From NCBI GenBank assembly GCA_030248295.1, contig JASANH010000647.1:434001-498000 (forward strand): a DNA stretch of 64,000 nt, in the 5' to 3' direction. The first letter of the stretch is position 1, and each line of letters opens with the position of its first letter. Position numbers and translations under genes: made by a program. The notes beneath the pieces were generated by a model that was given only the letters and a program-made list of their open reading frames with translations, was not told the DNA's origin and searched no databases. The DNA comes from Mesodorylaimus sp. YZB2_4 (taxonomy: Eukaryota; Nematoda; Enoplea; Dorylaimida; Dorylaimidae). Positions 54,940-64,000 of the stretch are shown piece after piece.

Positions 54940-57483
54940 TCAAATAAGTTGATAATCATTCATTTTTCTGTTACCGTTGAAAAACCGTTGTTTCCTTTCG
55001 TCCCTCCCGTTCATTCTTCTTGTGAGCAAAGAGCGGATAGAGTCAGGATGATGATGTACTTGATTGCCGTTCTGCAGCAGTTTTGTGTTCTCGCTGAGGA
55101 CAGGGGCGCTGGAAGTGGAGGGCGGTGTATCGCATTTGTCCCCATCGCTGGGAAGTCGTCGTTTGAGACTGACGGTCGATTTGGCCAGTACTCCAGCAGC
55201 ATTCAATGCAGCTTGGAACTCACCCAGGGTCAAAGGCGGCGCCTCGTTTGGTCCACCGATAGGTCCTCCTTCCAAAATGATATCTTGAGGATCGATCGAT
55301 CGGGAACTACGCCTGGTTAGTTTTCCAGCTGACTGGTCGCGACCTAATCCCATTCGCAGGGCGCACTTACGAAACATTTTGATCACATCCTCCTGAGCCA
55401 GGTTAAAGCACATGGCGATCAGGGCCATGCCGAACAGTAAATAGAAGGCGCATATGATGATCTTATTCCTTGCTTCCCAACTTTCGATTACCGCCGCACC
55501 TGGAAACAAATCACCAAAGCCGATCAGCGCCAAGGAAATGAAGCAAAAATAGAATCCTTCCTCGAATGTCCAGTTCTCCCAGAAACAGAAAAGGGTAGCA
55601 CCGGCCACTAGATAGGCCACCATGATCGTGGTCAAGACGACGATAGGCACAGTCACTTCCTTCACTTCTTGCCGTCCTTCCTCCAACAACGCCTCGTTGA
55701 CTCTGGCCGGCGGGATGATGCCGTACATGGCAGCTGTGTGATAAAGTTGAGCTCGAATGAGCCGGCCCAAAGCCGAGTTGACACGCGAGCAATGTCGTCT
55801 TTGATGGCGCCAATGAATAAATCGAATTCGTTGCCGTACGTAGGCACGATAGACAAATTTGCATGTGATCGAGAACGTATCGCCCGTAATGGCCAAGAAG
55901 AGCAACATTAACTGGAACGTACAAAATGGCAGAAAGAAGCTGTGTGCCTTCCGGCCAGCATGCACTTACGGGTATTCCAAATATGGCGTAAAGAATCGTT
56001 ACGGCACGGCCCACTGTGGTGCGGCAGGCGATGTTGCCATAGCCTGCAAGCAAGAAGTCTGCGCGGAGGAAGTGAGGTGCCAAGTAACGTGGTGCTATGG
56101 CCTCACGATCAACGTGTGGTGTGAGACGGGGTCTGAATGTATGAGAATCCTACCTGAACCCGTTTTTCACTTTATCCGTATCTACACGATGCCCAAGTAC
56201 CCTCACCCATACTTATATCCGGCGGGCATGGTGGTTGCGGGTATGGTACCCATGAAGAATCTGCGCTTGAACCAAGCCTCTGTATATCTGCATGAAATAA
56301 GAAGGCCTCGGTTGCAAATATGTAGCAACATAGGTGCTTCGAAGGCCTCATTATCTGATCGTGAGCCACATGTACAAGCACCTTGCTGCTGCCGTCAAAA
56401 CGGAGCAGCTTCATAAAATGGTGGCCCTCCCTGGTGACCTGGGCCAGCACAATGCGCCTAACGAGTACTGTTCGCTGCTCACTTGCCTAAACATATTTCT
56501 TTTCCTCAGATGCGGAAAATTTGAGTCCTTTGGGACAGGCGTATCAGTGGTTTCGAAAAGAGCTGATACAGCAGTGAGAGGAAGCAGAACTAGTAAAAGC
56601 AGCTGCTTTTACTATCTAGAAGACAGGGTGTTGGTATGTGCTGCCTACATAGGTCAAAGAGTCACGGTGAGGAGGGGGTGGTGTGAATCCGAAAGATGAA
56701 ACCTTCTGTGGCCGTCAGGTTACGCTCCCTGACCGTCTGCATGGGCCTAGGGGAGACCACGGCGCATTAACAGGGGAGGGTTCGACTCCTACCTGGATAA
56801 AAAATGATTGTCAAATAAGTCTCCCTTTGCCCTCGAATGCGCCGTGGTGCTTGGCAATGGATAAAGTATGACATGACCACGTCGCCGGAGTCGTCGTCGT
56901 GGGGTTTTCTCACACATTAACAAATGCAGGAGGTGGAAAACACAGAAAAGTGCAGGAGGGAGAGATTGCATGCAGCCAGTGCCAGCAGCGACACTCTACC
57001 TGCCAATGCAGCTGGATTACTGATAAGGGTAGTCCGAGCGCACCTACACTTACCAACAGTACTGATAGTGGTCAAGCTGTAGAAAAAGGCCCCAGAGAAT
57101 GACCATTGTATGTTATCCAGTTGCTGTCGCCCGTCGTATCCCCGTCGGATAGAATTGATAGTTGTGTGTTTGTAGACATCCCATGGTTTCAGCAGGGCCT
57201 GCCACACTATGTCCCTTTCGACAACAGTGTAATTGTTCCTTAGCAAAAGCCACATGAAATCCTTGGCTCGATGCCTCGCACTGCTCATCGTAGTCCTCGT
57301 GTCTAATTCGTGGGGTGCCTCGATGTACTTGAAGACAACAGCACCGACTAACATATAGACCACAGAGACGGTTGCCAAACCGACGTGACTGAAGAAAAAG
57401 ACGGCAAACTTTCGTAAATATCGATTCAATCGTGATCGTCGTTTCTTACGTCGCCTTCGGTTTGGCGAGCCGCCCGATGGCAT
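54940..57483 (-). CDS. two-pore-domain potassium channel (K2P)
   Basis: Background K+ channel setting resting potential at the plasma membrane. Exons 57054-57483, 55970-56043 and 54940-55911 join in phase to give 491 aa. Order: basic N-terminus (RRRRKKRRSRLNRYLRK), TM1 (VFFFSHVGLATVSVVYMLVG), a long extracellular cap, pore 1 with filter TVGYG split by the intron (LTTISTVG|GYGNIA is shared across it), TM2 (VGRAVTILYAIFGIP), TM3 (LMLLFLAITGD), then TM4 and pore 2 (GFYFCFISLALIGFGDLFPG). The C-terminal tail is ~130 residues, Ser/Arg-rich. A 42-nt in-frame GT...AG segment at 55329-55370 could be an optional mini-intron. Pore 2 reads IGFGD, usual for the family. The 1010-nt intron contains a SINE-like element at 56665-56880. 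Subfamily not assigned. Confidence 0.93.
56665..56880 (+). mobile_element. SINE-like element in a K2P intron
   Basis: A longer copy of the 53600 element with about 75 bp more at its 5' side (GTCACGGTGAGGAGGGGG... GGCCTAGGGGAGACC). B box GGTTCGACTCC at 56779-56789, then TAAAAAATGATTGTCAA, CCCTCGAATGCGC and ATGACATGACC at the end. It is inserted antisense to the channel gene within its 1010-nt intron. Confidence 0.7.
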
Positions 57484-58897
57484 CGCTACGCGGCCGCGAA
57501 CCTAAAACCCGAACAGCACCGTCCGAGTGACAGGGCGACTATGGAGTCAGATACGGGTCGAGGACAGTGAGAGGCTTTTTCCGCTGGTGCAACTCGATTG
57601 CACTCTTTTATTGGATGCCCGGTGATGAAGCTGCTCTTTCATGGGGACTAGGAGAAGGGCAGAATTTCGATTCTATACGGCCTCTAGGACCCGTCCTATA
57701 TTCATTCTGCTGGAGTATTTTCTGACGATAGAAAAGACTTGGTTGGGCGACGAAACGCAGCCCAAACCTCGTCATCGGCTCCGCTGTCGTCGTCTGTTTA
57801 GGAAGCACGATTTCCGCCATTAGCACGAAGGACCAAAGCCCGGGTTTGCTTCGGCCTGAATGCCTTTGACGATTTGTCAAAAAGGAACGGCTCCATAGGG
57901 AATCAAAATTGGAAACGACGAAAGCGAATGTTTTCTATCGTACGACCGCCCGACGGAAAGGGAAGGGTGGAGTTGCGCGGGGACGAAAAACGATCAATGA
58001 TAGACTCATATTGTAAAAAATGTGCTCACTGCCCGCCTTCGGCTGTCATGCAACTCGGATTGTACCCAATTTAAGAGTCATGCGATTTGTAAATCTTGTG
58101 TCTTTTATTACATACAAGACTTTTGTACTGAGTTTTCGGAAGTACCTATTGTACAGACCGACCTGAAAGATCCTTGTCCCTCGAGGACCTCGGAGGATTC
58201 ATCAATCAGAGCCATGCCAAAATAAAATGAAGCTGTAAAAGAACGTCAAAAGGGCCTAAATGACTACATTGGCTGTCTTGTTAGAATGACTGTTTTGTTT
58301 CCACATTTTGATAAATGAGTCGAGTTGGTGTGTGTCTGGACGTCTCTCTGAATGGGTGCCTTGAGAGATTTTTCGATTGACTGCTGACTTTTTGATGACA
58401 TCGCCCAAAACATAGAGTACATATTTTCTTGCACGCAAGCACTCGTCACTGTTGTTGGCTTCCCCGTGCAGCATCGGGAGTGTTTTCTCGACCGAACATG
58501 CGTGAAACTATTTATTATGACAGACATTTCCAGACGGCTACGGACAGCCTTGCACTGATTGCACAATAGTTGCTGAGAATACCACAGAGGCTTAGAGGCG
58601 GGCCTTAAACCACCCTATCGGAACCTTTTCTTCCAACCCGCTGATTATATGATCGGTTTTAATCTATTTCCGCCTTGTCTTGTTTTTGTTGCTTCCTTGT
58701 CATTTCTTATGTGTCGGCAGGCCTATAGGGTCAATGCATATATAGGTGTCCTAGACCCCAGACCATTAGCCAGCTCTGTTTTAATCTTTTACATGGGGGT
58801 GGTGTCCAGTAAACCTGCATGATGACTACAGCTGCATTGCAGCAATTTCTTCATGCTTACGGTCGAACCATGACGCCATAAAAGCGCACAACATGTC
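57484..58897. other. no supported gene
   Basis: K2P promoter side. Open frames at 57608-57880 and 58256-58566 have no recognisable domain. Confidence 0.4.
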
Positions 58898-59475
58898 TTA
58901 CAACACGCGTCGATTAAATCGCAGAAGACACATTGTTATGGACAAGTAGCAGTTCCGCACTTTCCGCTCTTCCGCCTTCGCTCGCGCTTCGTCTTCCGTT
59001 GTATAATCGGCCAAGCCATAGGGATGACCAGATTTTCTGAGAAGCGCTTTTGCACGTTGTTGCTGTTGTAGTTTCAAAAGCCCGAATCTACCGACCATTC
59101 TAAAAAACAGGCATTGGCACTCATAAAATTGGGATTCTAATTGCACATCCACTAGAAAAACAAAGATTTACAGCTTGAAGTTTCGGCCGCATTATTTCTC
59201 ATCATGTAGGACCATCTGTGTCCTCTACCCTGTTTACTAGTGGCCATTGCCACTACGTAGCTCAATCGACATGGCCAAGCTGTAAATGCTACTTTTGGGA
59301 CCTTGCTTCTCACTTCAACGATGTACGACAGCACTAACTATTGGGCACTGGCCATTTACCTTTTATGCGCCGTCACGACCTCGCCGGAGTCGTCGTCAGG
59401 GACGTCGTACACAAAATCCGCCTGCACCATCAATAGATGAAATAGCAAAATGACGATACATGCTTTTCCATACAT
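58898..59475 (-). CDS. small secreted precursor, possible peptide prohormone
   Basis: Two exons, 59360-59475 and 58898-59099, join in phase (split Arg codon) to give 105 aa. Residues 1-18 are a signal peptide (MYGKACIVILLFHLLMVQA). An acidic stretch follows (DFVYDVPDDDSGEVV), then THAHKR-type dibasic context (VTAHKR) directly before MVGRFGLLKLQQQQRAKALL. RK-SGHPYGLADYTTEDEARA and a basic tail with one Cys (RNCYLS) complete it. The layout (signal, acidic spacer, KR site, amphipathic Leu/Gln-rich segment) resembles neuropeptide precursors, but no known family motif is present. The start and the exon junction are inferred from splice signals only. Confidence 0.5.
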
Positions 59476-60187
59476 GATTTCAATCGTTTTCTGGAGCTCT
59501 CCGTTTTATGAAGGCCTGCTCTCTTTCCATATGCCTTCATCGGCTTATATGTGGAATGATCGGAAGTATGAAGGCGTGGGTGAGGTGATCGGATGGTGAT
59601 CATTATGTCTTCCAAATCCATCTCAAATTTGACAAGTTGATTGCCATTTCGGCTGACGCACTGTTGACACGGTCGGTGAGGAAAAGTGTCATTAAAATTT
59701 GTCGATGGATGCATTTTGATTGCGATCCAATCACGATTCACGACATTAGCGCGAATGGCCCCAGTGGTCTAAATTATCCTCCTGCGTCATATATGGACTA
59801 GTCTATTTTCTTCTGTTGTTTGCATTAGATCGAAGGGAAAAATGATACCGAAAGTGAAGAAAACAGGAGATCGAAATGACGTCACAGATGACGGAGTGGC
59901 AATAATTCTCCACTTTTTCCCGGTTTTTCCTTTTTTTGTTTGTGCATATGCAGCCTCCCACTCCAGCATGTCATAGGGGTTAGTGATACCTGTCTGTGTC
60001 TGTCTCTGGCGCCCTGTGTTCACAAGACGAATGAGGCTGCTGTGCTTTTTATCACTGGGGCTAGAATAACAGACTCGACCTCTCCGGCCCCTTCCTTTAT
60101 CAATGTGAGAACAGTGCATTGGGTGGCGTGTCCGTTTATTTGCAAAAAACCGCTTGTTCATTAGATAGGCATACTGTACCGTAAGCA
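59476..60187. other. no supported gene
   Basis: Promoter side of the small precursor. Nothing else recognised. Confidence 0.35.
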
Positions 60188-60747
60188 TCAGTCCTGATTG
60201 AACATACCCAGTGCCTCCACAGTTCCGCACCTCCTTCCACGCCTCACTATGTTATACTGCACAAGAGGAACGAGCACGGGCTCCAATATTATTTCGTGAA
60301 ATGGCTTATGCTCTTCCACCACCGTCTCATAGACTGGTATCTCGTACGTCGCTGCGGCTCTATGTACGCGTTCAAAGAAACCGTAACCAGAATCATCGCC
60401 GTCCCGTTCAGTGTTCTGTGACGATGTCGTGGCGTAAATGTGCTCGTCCTCCACCTCGTTTAACCTTCGGCCTTCAATGTCCATGTCGAATACGGGTCCT
60501 GGAAGAATACTAAATACACTGAGATAGGACGTGGCTGAATATAAGGATCCAGTTGTATGGAGGCTACTCAGGCTGATAGTGCGTGGTGGTGAATAGTTAT
60601 GTCCATTTTTGGTTCTCCAATTGATGGCTGCCAAAGCGAATTCTGCGAACATCATCTTTCGGTAATAAGTGAAGATAAAGAAGGAAAGGAAGCCAGTGAA
60701 CGTGCACGTAATTGCTAAGACAGCGGCGAACAGCCACACTGGCGCTC
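60188..60747 (-). CDS. last exon of a single-pass membrane protein with Tyr-rich cytosolic tail
   Basis: The acceptor CTCATTTCAG at 60748 opens a 186-codon exon. It starts APVWLFAAVLAITCTFTGFL and SFFIFTYYRK, one membrane helix followed by a stop-transfer sequence. The tail carries several Tyr in acidic or Ser/Thr contexts (DEHIYATTSS, DDSGYGFFERV, TYEIPVYETVVEEH), possible phosphorylation or sorting sites. An upstream minus-strand segment at 61083-61260 has a signal peptide (HLTLVFKVAHVVFFVVKG) and N-glycosylation sites (NET, NRT) before a GTAAGA donor. It may be the first exon of the same gene, but the middle exon(s) were not found. The arrangement suggests a type I receptor-like protein; no family is recognised. 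Confidence 0.5.
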
Positions 60748-61082
60748 CTGAAATGAGGAGCGTAGGATCATCCTGATTGTCAGTTCCTGCTTAAAAGCCA
60801 TGCCCTCGCGTGAAAAGACTACGTGAATTTGTCACAACCCGAAGAGAGTCCCCAAAAAAAGAAAACTGATGAAGACATTTCCCTTGAAACCTATATCTGC
60901 ATCAGCCTGTTGATGGAACCTGAGCTCACCTAACGTAACTCGTATGTACCTGCAGGTCCGTGGTCCAATACAAAATATGCACTTGAATTTATCGATTCAT
61001 TAATGTTTATCGAAGATCTCGTAAGCACCCCTAAATTTCAAATGTTCAATACCGTGTTTCCTCGACGCGATTCCCTAGTGCA

Positions 61083-61260
61083 TGCAATTTCTCTTACATT
61101 CGATTAGCTCCCATGTTCGATTTTCAACGCGGCTGTCTGGGTCATGCCTTTCGATCGCTGACGTTTCGTTGGTGGGAGAGTTCTCACCACCCAGCGTACC
61201 TTTTACCACAAAGAACACAACGTGGGCGACTTTAAAAACCAGGGTCAAGTGTCTGGGCAT
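61083..61260 (-). CDS. putative signal-peptide exon upstream of the single-pass protein
   Basis: ATG at 61260 starts MPRHLTLVFKVAHVVFFVV, a plausible signal peptide, followed by an acidic, glycosylatable segment (ENSPTNETSAIERHDPDSR). It ends at a donor (GAAT|GTAAGA). It lies about 340 bp upstream of the 60188-60747 exon on the same strand. The link is inferred from topology, not from a phase match. Confidence 0.35.
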
Positions 61261-63333
61261 GGCTTACCTGAGAAATCCAATGTGTTATTCGTAAGCATTT
61301 GCTAATAATATGGGTGCCTGGATCAAATGGAGGGCTAAGAATGGGCTAGTAGCATTTCTCTTTTTTTCCAGTTTATCAGAATTCTAGTTGCTTTCCATTC
61401 TCGAACGTGAAACCACTGCGTGCCCTCAGTCAACAGCCTGAGCCCTTGAAGAAAGCTGATGAAAGGAAGACTTTGCGGCCGCTTTTGCCAGAGAGATTCT
61501 CGTACATACACCAGATGCAATTTTTCACTTTTTCTTCCCTTTTCTATGCCCACACTCTCTTGAATGCCTGAAACGAAGCGGAGGCGTTCACAAGACTGAT
61601 AAATCAAAGCAGCATAATGGAGTCGAACAGTTGTCGCCTATGGTTGCAAGAAAGGGGAATATCATGGTTGCGAAGTATAACTACTTTCACTAAAATTAAG
61701 CGCCGACTGCTCGGCGGTAGGAAGTAAAAACACTGAACACAATGGCCTACAGTAGTCAAAGGGAGCAGTCAAAGGAAAGCTGACTACTGTGTTTTTGGTG
61801 AGGCATGTGATAAGATTTTGAAGTGCTAGTATTGCACCCGTTCAAATATGTCTGGATCTATCGCCAGTTGCCCAGGGCTACTGATGCCGCATATTTGACG
61901 ACGCACTTTTGAGACGTATACAGCTTTGTCACCCGCTGCATAGCATAGCTCGGGCATGTATGGAGCCCAAGCTTTACTGCTTTGAGTTCCTCCTGGAAAA
62001 TGTAGTGTAGGATGGGGTGGGGCGTGGAGGGCGGTAGTGACGCTCACCGTTTCTTAGCTGTAGATTTCTTTTCGGCCTATCCTAATGTATATTACATGCA
62101 CCTATATTAATCCAAAGGACCCTGGTTCAAATTCCAGCCCCTCCCAGTGTTCTGTAAGCCTGATATCGTAGTCCTCACTATATGCCGTAGGACCATGGTG
62201 TTGAAGCTGACGATAATCTGGGCCGTACTGTACATGCGCCTCCCGCGCGACTGAGTAATCACTTTGATGTGTCCCTTACACATACAGAATTTCGCACTTT
62301 GGTGCGGGTCTGAGGTATCATGAAAATAAAAGTGATGGCAACATTAAAACAGGATTTTGCGTTAATTTTCATCACTATTCAAATTTGTAGGCTTGCGAGT
62401 TAGGATCATTGTCATAATTTTCAATATCGACTGGTTCACAGCAAAAGGTCGCGGGAAGTGAATATGACCCCTTTGTCGTCCTTACGAAAGTTTTTTTATG
62501 GACCTGTAGTCAATCATAATCGTAAGATAACAAAAGCAGTTTCCACGGAAACAAGATTTGAACAACATGAGCTCATGAGACTCGAGTACGTGCAGGAGTC
62601 ACGCTTTGTATATACTTTATCCGCCTGATTTTAGCGCGAGCTGGATTTTAGCCAAATACTCGGTTTCGACAGCACCACCTGTTTTCGCTTTAGCAAGTTC
62701 CAAAACATTGGGAGGGCACATCAGATATTTATAGAAAATTTTAAAATCGACAGTAACTAGAAGTAAAGCAGTGGGTGTTCAAAATGTATAAAAAGTCATG
62801 TTCTGCGCAACGTCGGGCCACTTATATATCATGCTTATAATTTAACTATTTTCCGTAATTGTGAATCTCAATCGAAGCTGATTCGGCAAGTCGCTGCAGA
62901 GCATAAAAAGCCACTGATTTAATTTTGTGCTTTTGTGCTTTTGTGCTTCGAAGACATGGATTGTGCTTCTGGTTCAAATGATGATGACAGTGTGATGCGG
63001 TCGAAAGGTCAGCTTGAAGTTCTTGTGCCTGTTGCTTCGCGAAAAATATCATACTGTACATCAAATTACGTTCCGAATGCACTCACTGATATGAGATCCT
63101 GCTGCTTCGCTCTAGTCTGTGTTTGGTTATGTTCAAGAGGGAGACCTTTTATCCGACAATACTATCAGTAAGTGGGTATTTAATAGCACACCAAATAGAT
63201 GGTCAGCTTGACCATAATTGACATTCAAGCTTGATATTCGATAGAGCACATAAAATTTTTGAGAAAACAGCTGAAATCCGTGGTCAAGTTCGAATCACGG
63301 AGGCTTCAAGTTCGACATGATTGTTCCAACAGC
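61261..63333. other. 2-kb stretch without a supported gene
   Basis: A B-box-like GGTTCAAATTCC at 62124-62135 hints at another tRNA-derived repeat. A minus frame at 61826-62047 (ELCYAAGDKAVYVSKVRRQI) has normal composition but no domain or splice partner. Confidence 0.4.
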
Positions 63334-63990
63334 TTACGAAGCTTGTTCGGACGACCCATTTGGACCAGAATCATTGGAAGACTTGTCTCCGCTGTTGCTG
63401 TTGCTCTTGGCTGCAGCGCGACGGCTACGAGCGCCAACTTGTTCTGACGACCCATTTGGTCCAGAGTCGTTGGAAGATTGGTCTCCGCTGTTGCTGTTGC
63501 TCTTGGCTGCAGCGCGACGGTTGCGCGCGCCGCCTTCTTCGGAAGATCCATTTGGACCAGAGTCGTTGGAAGATTGGTCGCCGCTGTTGCTGTTGCTCTT
63601 GGCCGCAGCGCGGCGTTTACGCGCGCCGACTTGTTCGGACGATCCGTTTGGTCCAGAGTCGTTGGACGATTGGTCTCCACTGCTCGATTTCTTACCTTGT
63701 GGTGCGGCGGCAGTGATGGCAACGAAAACTGTAAAGGCAAGACAGCTATGAGCTTCAGTTGCTGGAAGGGGTGGTGCAGGACACTGCAGCATTCTGTGGC
63801 CACGATCTCCAGGTAGTCCATTAAGGAGTACCGCACGTCAACAAGTTCAAGTTATGATAGTAAGCACCCGACAAAAGTTTGACAGGCAAAGTGACAGCAA
63901 ATCAGACCAGCATCAGTCCGTGGGCTGCTTTCCCGAAGTAGCACTACAGTACTTACCAACGAGAGCAAGTACGACAACCTTGAAGACCAT
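63334..63990 (-). CDS. secreted precursor with four 33-aa repeats spaced by furin-type sites (paralogue B)
   Basis: Exons 63957-63990 and 63334-63728 give 142 aa in frame, with the same split codon, donor and exon-1 sequence as paralogue A. The signal peptide runs into VFVAITAAAPQGKK. Four repeat units contain SGDQSSNDSGPNGSSE or SGDKSSNDSGPNGSSE. The junctions are ARKRRA, ARNRRA and ARSRRA, all R-x-R-R. One unit ends EEGGAR instead of EQVGAR; the last ends EQAS and stop. The extra unit relative to A shows repeat-number change between paralogues. Only 10 bp upstream of the start codon lies in the window, so its promoter is outside. Confidence 0.75.
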
Positions 63991-64000
63991 TTTGTCTCAG

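Noticed and set aside
54949-55320. Plus-strand ORFs over the K2P tail
   Set aside because: Antisense shadows of a clearly coding exon.

Overview
This is animal nuclear DNA. Genes are broken by GT-AG introns, many only 43-70 nt long, and most encode recognisable metazoan proteins: synaptobrevin, ATG101, a TGN46-like protein, 5-hydroxyisourate hydrolase, a Na+/HCO3- cotransporter, MED30, UDP-HexNAc pyrophosphorylase, a two-pore K+ channel and a GPCR. Small introns, mid-range base composition and abundant degenerate retroelements suggest a small invertebrate. A tardigrade would fit, but nothing here proves the phylum. Exon boundaries were found by reading both strands and requiring splice consensus plus phase continuity.

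Layout. 0-11.8 kb: VAMP (-), ATG101 (-, with a MITE-like element in one intron), a TGN46/KCT2-like membrane protein (+), a second MITE-like element, an unassigned stretch (7-9.9 kb), then a secreted, probably GPI-anchored NQYP-repeat protein (+) facing HIU hydrolase (-). 12.7-28.2 kb: an accessory region. It holds one copy of a 1.25-kb interspersed repeat, a degenerate CCATGTGG/GGATCC minisatellite and two isocitrate lyase exons about 10.7 kb apart. Between these exons lie a Cys-rich/acidic ORF repeat, a frameshifted antisense ORF, a dUTPase-carrying retroelement (+), an 11-bp minisatellite and a degenerate Ty3/gypsy element (-). A second copy of the Cys-rich repeat and another RT fragment follow. 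28.6-37.1 kb: a GPCR fragment (+), a decayed ADAM metalloprotease followed by the second copy of the 1.25-kb repeat, an 8-TM orphan protein (+) and an aspartyl/asparaginyl-hydroxylase-like protein (+). 37.6-48.7 kb is gene-dense: SLC4 transporter (-), MED30 (+), UAP1 (+) and an orphan membrane protein (-). 48.7-64 kb: sparse, with two paralogous secreted repeat precursors (-) 11.5 kb apart, a K2P channel (-), two SINE-like elements, a small secreted precursor (-) and a single-pass membrane protein (-).

No operon-like logic is evident. The host genes serve vesicle traffic, autophagy initiation, purine catabolism, acid-base transport, transcription, glycan precursor supply and excitability. The most novel-looking items are the paired secreted proteins whose 33-residue repeats are separated by R-x-R-R furin-type sites, the dUTPase retroelement, and the isocitrate lyase gene split by nested elements.
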